NCBI GenBank assembly: GCA_003663175.1 | Contig: QMZM01000027.1 | Location: 1 to 12,418, forward strand | Source of the DNA: Candidatus Altarchaeales archaeon | GTDB lineage: Archaea > Altiarchaeota > Altiarchaeia > IMC4 > QMZM01 | Length of the DNA: 12,418 bases | Direction of reading: 5' to 3' | Made by a program: the position numbers and the translations under genes | The notes under the pieces: generated by a model | The model's input: the letters and a program-made list of their open reading frames with translations, nothing else | What the model was told of the DNA's origin: nothing | The model's database searches: none | Part shown: positions 1-5,769 of the stretch, one piece after another | How positions within the stretch are numbered: the stretch's first letter is position 1 | Layout of the letters: every line of letters begins with the position of its first letter

Positions 1-595
1 GTAGGATTGCGGGCATATCCGATGCGATGAAATTTTCCCCATTTCCAAGACCAACAATTAATGGACTTTCTCTCCTTGCTATTAAGATCTTATCATCGTG
101 TTTATTTATAACTGCAATTGCGAAACTACCTCTAAGTTTTTTAATTGCACTGACAAACGCACTCTCGATATCTCTATTTCTCTTATACAATTCCTCTATA
201 AGATGTGGGATTACCTCGGTATCTGTCTCCGATGTAAATTTGTGTCCCCTCTCGATGAGTTCTTGTTTCAATTCTCTGTAGTTTTCGATAATTCCATTAT
301 GCACAATTGTTATCTCTCCACTACAATCGGAATGGGGATGCGCATTCTTACTTGATGGAATTCCATGGGTTGCCCATCTTGTGTGAGCAATGCCAATGTT
401 TGATGAAATTTTCATATTCAAAATTCTTTTTTTCAGATTTGAAACCTTCCCCCTGTCCTTAACAAATACGATTTCATTTTCAGCAATAACTGCAATTCCA
501 GCGGAATCATAGCCCCTATACTCCAATCTCTTTAACATATCATACAATACCACCATGGCATTTCTCTTCCCCACATAACCGGCAATTCCGCACAT
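1..595 (-). CDS. glmS: Glutamine--fructose-6-phosphate aminotransferase (isomerizing), N-terminal part, cut by window edge
   Basis: This enzyme makes glucosamine-6-phosphate from fructose-6-phosphate and glutamine, the entry step to amino sugars for UDP-GlcNAc, glycans and cell envelope. Translating the minus strand from the ATG at 595 gives 198 codons, open to position 1. The start is MCGIAGYVG, so Cys2 becomes the N-terminal nucleophile of a class II (Ntn) glutaminase after Met removal. Other glutaminase motifs are LEYRGYDSAG (24-33), HTRWATHG (71-78), NGIIEN (100-105), ETDTEV (123-128) and ASDMPA (191-196). The RGYDSAG and HTRWATHG wording fits GlmS better than PurF or asparagine synthetase. 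The two SIS isomerase domains lie outside the window, so completeness cannot be judged. The leader is unusual: two 15-base repeats lie directly before the start codon. Confidence 0.95.
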   Translation of the reverse strand, partial: MCGIAGYVGKRNAMVVLYDMLKRLEYRGYDSAGIAVIAENEIVFVKDRGKVSNLKKRILNMKISSNIGIAHTRWATHGIPSSKNAHPHSDCSGEITIVHNGIIENYRELKQELIERGHKFTSETDTEVIPHLIEELYKRNRDIESAFVSAIKKLRGSFAIAVINKHDDKILIARRESPLIVGLGNGENFIASDMPAIL

Positions 596-596
596 T

Positions 597-626
597 CTAA
601 GGCAATGACATCTAAAGCAATGACAT
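597..626 (-). repeat. Tandem 15-bp direct repeat just upstream of glmS
   Basis: On the minus strand two 15-base units stand side by side, ATGTCATTGCTTTAG (626-612) and ATGTCATTGCCTTAG (611-597), differing at one base. Each reads as a five-codon ORF (MSLL-stop and MSLP-stop). The second stop is one base before the glmS ATG at 595. They could be tandem upstream ORFs, a repeated regulatory site, or debris of the neighbouring toxin-antitoxin patch, whose antitoxin frame also begins with the same ATGTCATTGCC string at 1046. The repeat is seen directly; any function is inference. Confidence 0.7.
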
Positions 627-716
627 TTGGAACTTATCTTTATTAGTTCTATGCCGCGTCCCTTAGGAGGACTAATGGCATTGGGGTGTTCTTTTTGTTA
701 GTGACACCGACGCTTT

Positions 717-813
717 TTATATTCTATTGAATGCAATTAAATTTAATATATCCTTTCTCTCTTGTCTATTTGAGAAATTTAACCGGTTGAGTGTCAAACT
801 TTATTTCGAACAT
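717..813 (-). pseudogene. Decayed RelE-type toxin remnant
   Basis: An ATG at 813 sits inside the last codons of the antitoxin frame, the usual overlapping layout of a relBE pair. It encodes MFEIKFDTQPVKFLK and then hits TAG at 766-768. This opening resembles archaeal RelE/ParE-family mRNA interferases, which often begin with a similar F-E-I/V strand followed by K-FLKKL-DK. The expected continuation is found in another frame: IDKRERIY follows at once, then, after a second shift, LNLIAFNRI until a stop at 717-719. So about 33 residues of toxin-like sequence remain, broken by two frame changes, and the catalytic C-terminal half is absent. I read it as an inactivated, truncated toxin gene. The family assignment rests on a short N-terminus plus its position behind an antitoxin. 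Confidence 0.6.
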
Positions 814-992
814 TCTACTTCATCAATAGAAATAAGTCTTCCCTCCCTCTCATGCCTTATACTTTTCTCTACTAATTCCTTTTCCTCTTCAGTTAGTATC
901 ATGTCCATGTCTATCATGTACTCTTTAATACTTTTTAGTTCGTTTTCTATCTGTTCCAATTTTTGTAGAATTTTCTGTTCTGTTGTTTTCAT
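801..992 (-). CDS. Orphan RelB-type antitoxin (small, coiled-coil)
   Basis: A 63-residue protein is predicted from the ATG at 992 (MKTTEQKILQ). Residues 1-30 form a charged helix with heptad-like leucines and isoleucines (KILQKLEQIENELKSIKEY). The tail LTEEEKELVEKSIRHEREGRLISIDEVE (33-60) matches the pattern of archaeal RelB-like antitoxins, where a helix ends in a G-x-hydrophobic-I-S/D-x-D-E-V segment that wraps the toxin. An in-frame ATG at 1046 would add 18 residues (MSLPRD...). I prefer 992 because TTTATTTTTA about 30 bases upstream looks like a TATA box and the extra residues are unlike the family. It lies downstream of nac on the same strand, so read-through is possible. Its toxin partner survives only as the fragment ending at 717, so it may be a relic or act against a toxin elsewhere. 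Confidence 0.6.
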   Translation of the reverse strand: MKTTEQKILQKLEQIENELKSIKEYMIDMDMILTEEEKELVEKSIRHEREGRLISIDEVECSK

Positions 993-1036
993 AGTTATAT
1001 TTATCAATTTACTTTTTGTTAAAAATAAATCTCGAG

Positions 1037-1055
1037 GCAATGACATTCGGAATTT
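1037..1055. repeat. 19-bp imperfect direct repeat (partner at 617-635)
   Basis: The plus strand at 1037-1055 (gcaatgacattcggaattt) matches 617-635 (gcaatgacatttggaactt) at 17 of 19 positions in the same orientation. The two copies bracket the roughly 400-base segment with the antitoxin and the broken toxin, between nac and glmS. They may be a target duplication or recombination junction of that module, or two copies of a regulatory site. No transposase and no terminal inverted repeats are visible. Confidence 0.6.
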
Positions 1056-1078
1056 CTATGTCGATTCTCTTACACTTC

Positions 1079-1423
1079 TCATTGCTTTAATTTTATAATT
1101 GCTTCTGCAATATCCCCTTTGGTTTCTTGAAGCGCCCTCTTTGCCTCCTCCTTAGAGACATTCGCTTGCTCGGCAACCATCTCTATATCATCATCACCAA
1201 TTTCAATCTCCTCTTCTACGGTTTCTTCTCTAATTCTCCCACCACTTATGTTATAGATATCCTGACCACCAAATGTCATCTTCATTACTTCTGGATCCTC
1301 TATTATTATGTCCTTGTTTAGACACCTTATGATCACCGCGCTGGCATTAATTTCTTCCGTCTTTATACCCATTCTCTTCATCATCTGTTTCATCTGTCTT
1401 GGATTTAGACCATGAGGGAACAT
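1079..1423 (-). CDS. nac: Nascent polypeptide-associated complex protein (archaeal NAC)
   Basis: Archaeal NAC is a homodimeric ribosome-bound chaperone that meets nascent chains at the exit tunnel. From the ATG at 1423 the protein has 114 residues, normal for the family. The N-terminus MFPHGLNPRQMKQMMKRMGI is the characteristic basic, Met-rich ribosome-binding segment. The NAC beta-barrel follows at roughly 20-65 (VIIRCLNKDIIIEDPEVMKMTFGGQDIYNISG). An acidic linker (66-79) leads to a C-terminal UBA-like three-helix domain (80-114, EMVAEQANVSKEEAKRALQETKGDIAEAIIKL). An in-frame GTG three codons upstream (1432) is a possible alternative start, but homologues normally begin MFPG/MFPH. It is transcribed divergently from thpR. 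The orphan antitoxin starts less than 90 bases after its stop on the same strand. Confidence 0.93.
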   Translation of the reverse strand: MFPHGLNPRQMKQMMKRMGIKTEEINASAVIIRCLNKDIIIEDPEVMKMTFGGQDIYNISGGRIREETVEEEIEIGDDDIEMVAEQANVSKEEAKRALQETKGDIAEAIIKLKQ

Positions 1424-1440
1424 TTTTATCACTCACGAGA

Positions 1441-1451
1441 GATATACTTAA
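1441..1451. promoter_or_regulatory. Shared divergent TATA-like element between nac and thpR
   Basis: The string gatatacttaa sits about 24 bases before the nac ATG (1423, minus) and about 36 bases before the thpR ATG (1483, plus). It reads as TATA-like on both strands. At these distances archaeal transcription would start at or very near each start codon, consistent with leaderless or short-leader mRNAs and with the lack of a clear Shine-Dalgarno site before either gene. Assigned by pattern only. Confidence 0.4.
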
Positions 1452-1482
1452 TTCTTTTTCTTTGAATCCTTAAAAGTTAAAA

Positions 1483-2034
1483 ATGCCGAGAGCATTTATT
1501 GCAATCCCCTGCCCAGAAAATTTGAAAAACGATATGCTGGAAATTCAGAAAAAGATCAGGGATATGGGAGGATTCAAATTTGTTGAGAGGGAAAATATTC
1601 ATTTAACTCTCAAATTCCTTGGCAATGTGGAAGATGAAGCCATCGAGAAAATAAAGAACGAATTGAAATTTCTATCAGAAATTGGCAAATTTCATATCTC
1701 TCTAAGGGGAATTGGAGCATTCCCGAGTCTTAACTATATCAGAGTCGTTTGGATTGGGGTCGAGGAAGATGGCATACTGAGAGAAATTCAGCGGAAAATT
1801 GATAACAGACTTAATAAATTTGGATTTAAAGCGGAGAACAGATTTCATCCACACTTCACTATTGCGAGGGCGAGGTTCATAAGCGACAAGAATAATCTTA
1901 TGAAATTTATAACGGAAAATAAAGATAAGTGGTTTGGAGAATTCACGGTTGATAGGATAGAATTAATGGAGAGTAAATTATCCCATAAGGGTCCAAAATA
2001 CTATGTTTTGTATGAATTTAAATTGAAGTGTTGA
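1483..2034 (+). CDS. thpR: RNA 2',3'-cyclic phosphodiesterase (2H / 2'-5' RNA ligase family)
   Basis: This 183-residue protein belongs to the 2H phosphoesterase superfamily, whose archaeal and bacterial members open 2',3'-cyclic phosphates on RNA and can ligate tRNA halves through 2'-5' bonds in vitro. Both catalytic H-x-T/S-x motifs are present, HLTL at 40-43 and HFTI at 124-127, in the two halves of a duplicated fold. MPRAFIAI at the start and LKFLGNV after the first motif are typical of ThpR. Length and start agree with the family. It diverges from nac and lies 58 bases upstream of pheS on the same strand. The intervening DNA has its own TATA-like and hairpin elements, so pheS need not depend on this promoter. 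Confidence 0.93.
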   Translation: MPRAFIAIPCPENLKNDMLEIQKKIRDMGGFKFVERENIHLTLKFLGNVEDEAIEKIKNELKFLSEIGKFHISLRGIGAFPSLNYIRVVWIGVEEDGILREIQRKIDNRLNKFGFKAENRFHPHFTIARARFISDKNNLMKFITENKDKWFGEFTVDRIELMESKLSHKGPKYYVLYEFKLKC

Positions 2035-2054
2035 ACAAGATGTGATGATATTTA

Positions 2055-2079
2055 TTGTTTGAATTGAATTATTCAACAA
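2055..2079 (+). promoter_or_regulatory. Hairpin-forming inverted repeat upstream of pheS
   Basis: TTGTTTGAAT (2055-2064) and ATTCAACAA (2071-2079) pair over nine bases with one bulged T and a six-base loop. The element ends 13 bases before the pheS ATG. A TATA-like stretch (gatatttattg, about 2047-2057) overlaps its left arm, so the repeat spans the predicted TATA-to-start region. That is where a repressor operator would lie; it could instead be a leader hairpin or the thpR 3' end. No T-run follows it, which argues against a simple terminator. Confidence 0.4.
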
Positions 2080-2092
2080 TGCGTTTGTTAAA

Positions 2093-3580
2093 ATGGAATT
2101 GCATCCAAATGAGATAGAGATTCTAAGGGTATTGGAAGGAAAACTTCACGCAAAAGAAATCGCGAGAAAAACGAATTTGGAGATCGGTGCCGTGATGAGG
2201 GCATTGTCGTGGCTCTCAACAAAGAATTTGGTGGAGATTGAGGAAAAAATTGAAGAGGATATCTCTCTCGGAGATGAGGGGAAGGTATACGCTGAGACGG
2301 GGTTGCCAGAGAGGAGAATTCTCAATATGATTGGAGATAGGGGAAGCATCAGTGAAATAAAAAAGAAATTTGGTGATGAGGAATTAAACATTGGAATTGG
2401 ATGGCTGATCAAGAAGAAAATTGCGAGAATAAGGAACGGCAACATCTATGTTATAAATCCAGAAAAGACAGAGGATGAGAGAATATTGGAAATTCTGAGG
2501 GAGAGGGGAAAAATTTCGATAGATAAAATTCCAAGAGAATTAATTCCCGGATTGAAATTGCTGAAGGGAAGGGGAGATGTGCTTAAAATAATAAGGAAAA
2601 GGGAAATTATTGCGAGCTTGACGGAGAAGGGATCGAGGATCAAGGAAGAGATTTGTAAGAAAAAAATTACTGAGAGGATATCACAGCTCACTCCAGAACT
2701 GATACTTTCCAGAAAATGGAAAAACAGAGGATTCAGAGAATATGATGTCAAGATATTTGTGAAGCCAGAGTTTCCAGCAAAGAAGCATCCATTACAGCAA
2801 TTCATTGACAGGATTAGGGAGATCTTCATTGGAATGGGATTCAGGGAGATCAAGGGAACACTAATTGAGAGTGCGTTCTGGAATTTCGATGCCCTCTTCG
2901 TTCCACAGGACCATCCCGCAAGGGATATGCACGATACCTTCTATCTCAAGGAACCGAGGGAGATCGAGATCGAGGGGTTTGAAAGATTAAAGAATCTCAT
3001 AAAGGAGGTGCATGAGAATGGCTGGACCACTGGCTCGATTGGGTGGGATTATAAATGGGATGAAAAAGAGGCAAGGAGGGTCCTATTGAGGACACATACT
3101 ACTGCGGTTACGTGCAGATATCTAAGTAAATTAAAAAGGAGTGATTTGCCAGTGAAGGTCTTCTGCATCGGAAAGACATTCAGGAATGAGGCGGTTGACT
3201 ATAAACATTTACCAGAGTTTTACCAGGTTGAGGGAATTGTTGTTGATGAGAATGCAAATTTCAGAAATTTGTTGGGAATCTTGAATCTATTTTATAGGGA
3301 GATGGGATTTAGAGTAAGATTTAGACCAGCATATTTTCCCTACACGGAGATGAGTGTTGAGCCGGAGGTATATCTCAAGGAGAGGGGGGAGTGGGTTGAA
3401 CTTGGTGGTGCCGGGATCTTTAGACCGGAGGTTGTGAAGCCATTGCTTGGATTCGAATGTCCGGTTCTCGCATGGGGTTTGGGACTGGATAGGCTGGTCG
3501 CATTAAAACTGGGAATAAATGACATAAGAACTCTCTATCTGTGTGATTTGAATTGGTTGAGAAACTCTAAAGTGGTCTGA
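2093..3580 (+). CDS. pheS: Phenylalanine--tRNA ligase alpha subunit
   Basis: This is the catalytic subunit of the (alpha-beta)2 class II synthetase that charges tRNA-Phe. It has 495 residues, the length of the archaeal/eukaryotic form. Residues 1-200 are a chain of winged-helix-like DNA/RNA-binding modules (for example ILRVLEGKLHAKEIARKTNLEIGAVMRALSWL at 10-41), as in other archaeal PheS. The catalytic core begins near 230. It includes FDALFVPQDHPARDMHDTFYL (265-285), LRTHTTAVT (332-340), the motif 2 segment FRNEAVDYKHLPEFYQVEG (363-381), TEMSVEPEVY (418-427), and motif 3 GLGLDRL (462-468). pheT is not in the window, so the beta subunit must be encoded elsewhere. The stop TGA is followed directly by the rnhB ATG, implying a shared transcript. 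Confidence 0.97.
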   Translation: MELHPNEIEILRVLEGKLHAKEIARKTNLEIGAVMRALSWLSTKNLVEIEEKIEEDISLGDEGKVYAETGLPERRILNMIGDRGSISEIKKKFGDEELNIGIGWLIKKKIARIRNGNIYVINPEKTEDERILEILRERGKISIDKIPRELIPGLKLLKGRGDVLKIIRKREIIASLTEKGSRIKEEICKKKITERISQLTPELILSRKWKNRGFREYDVKIFVKPEFPAKKHPLQQFIDRIREIFIGMGFREIKGTLIESAFWNFDALFVPQDHPARDMHDTFYLKEPREIEIEGFERLKNLIKEVHENGWTTGSIGWDYKWDEKEARRVLLRTHTTAVTCRYLSKLKRSDLPVKVFCIGKTFRNEAVDYKHLPEFYQVEGIVVDENANFRNLLGILNLFYREMGFRVRFRPAYFPYTEMSVEPEVYLKERGEWVELGGAGIFRPEVVKPLLGFECPVLAWGLGLDRLVALKLGINDIRTLYLCDLNWLRNSKVV

Positions 3581-4255
3581 ATGAATTTAAGAAATAAATT
3601 GATATGTGGTGTGGATGAAGCGGGCAGGGGTCCAGTTATAGGACCATTAGTGATAGGGTTTGTATCACTCGATGATGAAGGAAGGGAAAGATTAAAGGAA
3701 CTCGGCGTTAGAGATTCCAAGAGGGTATCAAAGAAGAGAAGAATTGAACTCGAGCCGATCATAAAGGAAACCGCAAGGGAGTGGAAAACCGTCAAGATTA
3801 AGGCAAGGGAGATTGATTTTCTAAGGAAGAGGCACTCGTTAAATCAGATCGAGGCGATGAAGATTGCCGAAACACTACTCGAACTTGAACATAAGCCAAA
3901 GATGGTAATTGTTGATTCTATCGACTCCATCGCCAATGATTATAAAAAGAGGATAATCCACTGCATAAATTCTCTACGCAAAGAATTTGAAGTCCCAGAG
4001 ATAATCTCTGAGCATAGGGCGGACGATAAATATATCGAGGTCTCGGCAGCATCAATAATAGCAAAGGTAGAGAGGGACAGAGAGATAGAGAAGATTAAGG
4101 AACAATACGGAGACTTTGGCTCTGGCTACCCGGCAGATGAATTAACGAGGGAATTTATAAGGAAATTAATAAGGTGTGGTGAACTCCCGGAGTTTGTTAG
4201 AAGGTCGTGGAATACATTGGATAGGGGAAGGCAAACCAATCTATCTGATTTCTGA
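3581..4255 (+). CDS. rnhB: Ribonuclease HII
   Basis: RNase HII cuts RNA in RNA-DNA hybrids and single ribonucleotides embedded in DNA. The 224-residue protein has the type 2 signature VDEAGRGPVIGPLV (11-24) with D12 and E13, then RDSKRVS (44-50), VDSID with D112, and HRADDKYIEVSAASIIAKVERD with the fourth acidic residue near D148. This is the full metal-binding DEDD set of archaeal enzymes. Length and order of motifs are normal. The start codon abuts the pheS stop (TGAATG), with only a weak ribosome-binding signal, which suggests translational coupling. Its last 15 bases overlap the 3' end of the convergent regulator gene. Confidence 0.95.
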   Translation: MNLRNKLICGVDEAGRGPVIGPLVIGFVSLDDEGRERLKELGVRDSKRVSKKRRIELEPIIKETAREWKTVKIKAREIDFLRKRHSLNQIEAMKIAETLLELEHKPKMVIVDSIDSIANDYKKRIIHCINSLRKEFEVPEIISEHRADDKYIEVSAASIIAKVERDREIEKIKEQYGDFGSGYPADELTREFIRKLIRCGELPEFVRRSWNTLDRGRQTNLSDF

Positions 4256-4828
4256 CAGACTTAATGCAATTGCAATTGCACCGTCCTCTGCCCTTGCATA
4301 TGTATCTGCAAATGAGATAACTATAGTGTCATTCTCTCTCAAATCTAATCTCCTCAATTTCCCATACAAATCCTTAAGATCTGATAACCTGATGCCTCGA
4401 ACTGGAAAACCAAGATTTCCATTTCTGAATGTAATTACTAATGCTCCGATGGCACCAGTTTTTAGTGCGATATCCCTCTCTTCAACACCACTCTTTATTT
4501 TATCTGCAGAATCATGAACTATGATCAATGAACTCTCAACCATTTTTCCATTCCACTTATCGGTATCTCTAGACTTAAATCTCTCTGGAGGTGTGAATTT
4601 CCTTAAGTAATCATTAACCCTTGATTTGCCATTCTCTGTAAGGAGATGACCCAATTTTTCAGATTTTATCAGATTTTTATTCTTCAATCTCTTCAATATT
4701 GTCCTGACAGAACCCTCCCCAAGACCAAGTTCTCTGACCAACCTCTTTCTACCAAGTTGTCTTTTACTTAGGATTAATAATGTCCTCGCCAAATGCACCT
4801 CCGAAAAACTTGGCATCGCACCAACCAT
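4241..4828 (-). CDS. Winged-helix transcriptional regulator, DUF4443-type
   Basis: A 195-residue protein. Residues about 5-70 form a winged helix-turn-helix: HLARTLLILSKRQLGRKRLVRELGLGEGSVRTILKRLKNKNLI, followed by a wing with LGHLLTENGKSRV. The rest (about 85-195) resembles the archaeal DUF4443 domain, including a SLIIVHDSADKIKSGVEERDIALKTGAIGALVITF stretch and a C-terminal AEDGAIAIALSLSEIR. The ligand and targets of this family are unknown to me. An ATG four codons in (4816, MPSFSEVH) is an alternative start and matches the usual N-terminus slightly better. The gene is divergent from rpl10e, and its start region carries two TGGTCA hexamers one helical turn apart, so autoregulation is plausible. 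Family assignment is from memory of the pattern; the wHTH reading is stronger than the DUF number. Confidence 0.75.
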   Translation of the reverse strand: MVGAMPSFSEVHLARTLLILSKRQLGRKRLVRELGLGEGSVRTILKRLKNKNLIKSEKLGHLLTENGKSRVNDYLRKFTPPERFKSRDTDKWNGKMVESSLIIVHDSADKIKSGVEERDIALKTGAIGALVITFRNGNLGFPVRGIRLSDLKDLYGKLRRLDLRENDTIVISFADTYARAEDGAIAIALSLSEIR

Positions 4829-4834
4829 TTTGAT

Positions 4835-4852
4835 TTTGACCAGTTCTGACCA
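4835..4852 (-). promoter_or_regulatory. Candidate operator: two TGGTCA hexamers with 10-bp period
   Basis: TGACCA occurs on the plus strand at 4837-4842 and 4847-4852 (TGGTCA on the minus strand), exactly ten bases apart, in similar contexts (ttttgacca, ttctgacca). The pair starts 9 bases upstream of the regulator's ATG at 4828. The TATA-like ttataa at 4868-4873 would place transcription start near 4845, inside the repeat. One-turn spacing next to a winged-helix gene suggests an autorepression site. Inference from position and spacing only. Confidence 0.4.
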
Positions 4853-4864
4853 ATTAAATTCAAT

Positions 4865-4921
4865 AATTTATAATAATCAAATCCAAGTTATTAGATTATC
4901 GATTATTACTTTGTAATCTAA
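4865..4921. promoter_or_regulatory. Divergent promoter region and 8-bp inverted repeat upstream of rpl10e
   Basis: The AT-rich stretch aatttataataat (4865-4877) is TATA-like on both strands and could serve the minus-strand regulator. Nearer rpl10e, TTAGATTA (4891-4898) and TAATCTAA (4914-4921) form a perfect 8-base inverted repeat with a 15-base spacer, ending six bases before the rpl10e ATG. This might be a leader hairpin or an operator. In DNA this AT-rich a chance match is possible. I see no Shine-Dalgarno site in front of rpl10e. Confidence 0.35.
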
Positions 4922-4927
4922 ACTAAA

Positions 4928-5449
4928 ATGGCACTCAGACCTGCCCGCTGTTATAGGTGGGACAGCCCGGCGTATTGCAGAGTTGCAAGAAATCCGCAGG
5001 ACTCATTCATTACCGGAATTCCAGGGATAAAGATAACGAAATTTGATATGGGGAATCTCACTGCAGAATTTGATGCCGAGGTCTCATTAATTGCAGAAAA
5101 TGATATGCAAATAAGACATAATGCGCTCGAATCTGCCAGAATTGCGGCAAATAAGATTCTACAAGACAAATTGGGAAGAAATAATTACAGACTAAAGATC
5201 AGGGTATACCCACATCATGTGATGAGAGAGAATGTCATGGCCACCGGTGCCGGTGCAGATAGGGTACAGAGTGGTATGAGGGGAGCATTTGGAAAGCCAG
5301 TTGGAAGGGCGGCAAGAATAAGAAAGAAGCAAGAAATCATCTCAGTTTATGTGAACGATGATAAAGAAGCTGTAGAGACTGCAAAGAGGGCATTGAGGGT
5401 TGCAATGAGCAAATTGCCAAAGAGTATGAAGATTCTAATAAAAGCCTAA
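4928..5449 (+). CDS. rpl10e: Large-subunit ribosomal protein L10e (uL16 family)
   Basis: L10e is the archaeal/eukaryotic counterpart of bacterial L16, placed near the A-site tRNA and the peptidyl transferase region. The 173-residue protein begins MALRPARCYR, the standard archaeal N-terminus, and has ITGIPGIKITKFDMGN (28-43) and the conserved loop VMATGAGADRVQSGMRGAFGKPVGRAARI (about 101-129), which lies nearest the tRNA. The segment CRVARNPQDSFI (18-29) is a few residues longer than the usual Y-T-R-x-E-Y-I found in most archaeal L10e proteins I know, a small lineage-specific insertion. The gene is followed after 15 bases by ef1b on the same strand, so both translation genes are probably one transcript. 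Confidence 0.95.
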   Translation: MALRPARCYRWDSPAYCRVARNPQDSFITGIPGIKITKFDMGNLTAEFDAEVSLIAENDMQIRHNALESARIAANKILQDKLGRNNYRLKIRVYPHHVMRENVMATGAGADRVQSGMRGAFGKPVGRAARIRKKQEIISVYVNDDKEAVETAKRALRVAMSKLPKSMKILIKA

Positions 5450-5464
5450 AAGAATAAGTAGACG

Positions 5465-5734
5465 ATGGAACTGAATGTCGTTGCAAAGATAAGAATCACC
5501 CCGAGGGAAATTAACTGTGATCTCGATGAAATGAAAGGAGATTTAGAGGGGATCATAGAGGAATATGGGAAATTACATTCTGCAGAGATAAAGCCGGTTG
5601 CATTTGGTCTAAATTCCCTCGAAGTTGTCATTTTATTAGATGATACCAGGGGAGGCATTGAGGACATTGAAGAGAGGATAAAGAGATTGCATGATGTCAG
5701 TCAGGTGGATGTCATAGAGGTAAATAGAATTTAG
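5465..5734 (+). CDS. ef1b: Elongation factor 1-beta (nucleotide exchange factor for aEF1A)
   Basis: This factor recharges elongation factor 1A by GDP/GTP exchange. The 89-residue length is that of the archaeal form, which consists only of the C-terminal exchange domain of eukaryotic eEF1B. The signature is EIKPVAFGLNSLEVVILLDDTRGGIEDIEERI (41-72), with the invariant PVAFGL core, followed by DVSQVDVIEVNRI. The N-terminus MELNVVAKIRITPRE gives the first beta strand of the ferredoxin-like fold. In many archaea a tiny zinc-ribbon protein gene precedes ef1b; here rpl10e takes that place. Its end lies 35 bases from the convergent end of the glycogen operon, and no clear hairpin terminator is seen in between. 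Confidence 0.93.
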   Translation: MELNVVAKIRITPREINCDLDEMKGDLEGIIEEYGKLHSAEIKPVAFGLNSLEVVILLDDTRGGIEDIEERIKRLHDVSQVDVIEVNRI

Positions 5735-5769
5735 AATTCTGACTTCGCCACCACCACTCTTCATACTTC

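Noticed and set aside
27..355. Two plus-strand ORFs (84 and 85 codons) across 27-355
   Set aside because: They lie antisense to the clear glmS glutaminase frame and have hydrophobic, low-information sequence typical of shadow frames.
675..701. Plus-strand mini-ORF MALGCSFC preceded by GGAGG at 666-670
   Set aside because: Only eight codons, no conservation evidence, and it lies in the decayed toxin-antitoxin patch; the GGAGG may be chance.
993..1046. 18-residue N-terminal extension of the antitoxin from ATG 1046
   Set aside because: The extension contains the presumed TATA box for the 992 start and does not resemble antitoxin N-termini; kept only as an alternative.
727..1098. Plus-strand 123-codon ORF
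   Set aside because: It is antisense to the antitoxin and its serine/phenylalanine-rich content mirrors the acidic, lysine-rich minus-strand protein.
2146..2853. Two minus-strand ORFs of 99 and 135 codons within pheS
   Set aside because: Shadows of pheS; the plus strand carries continuous family motifs over the same bases.
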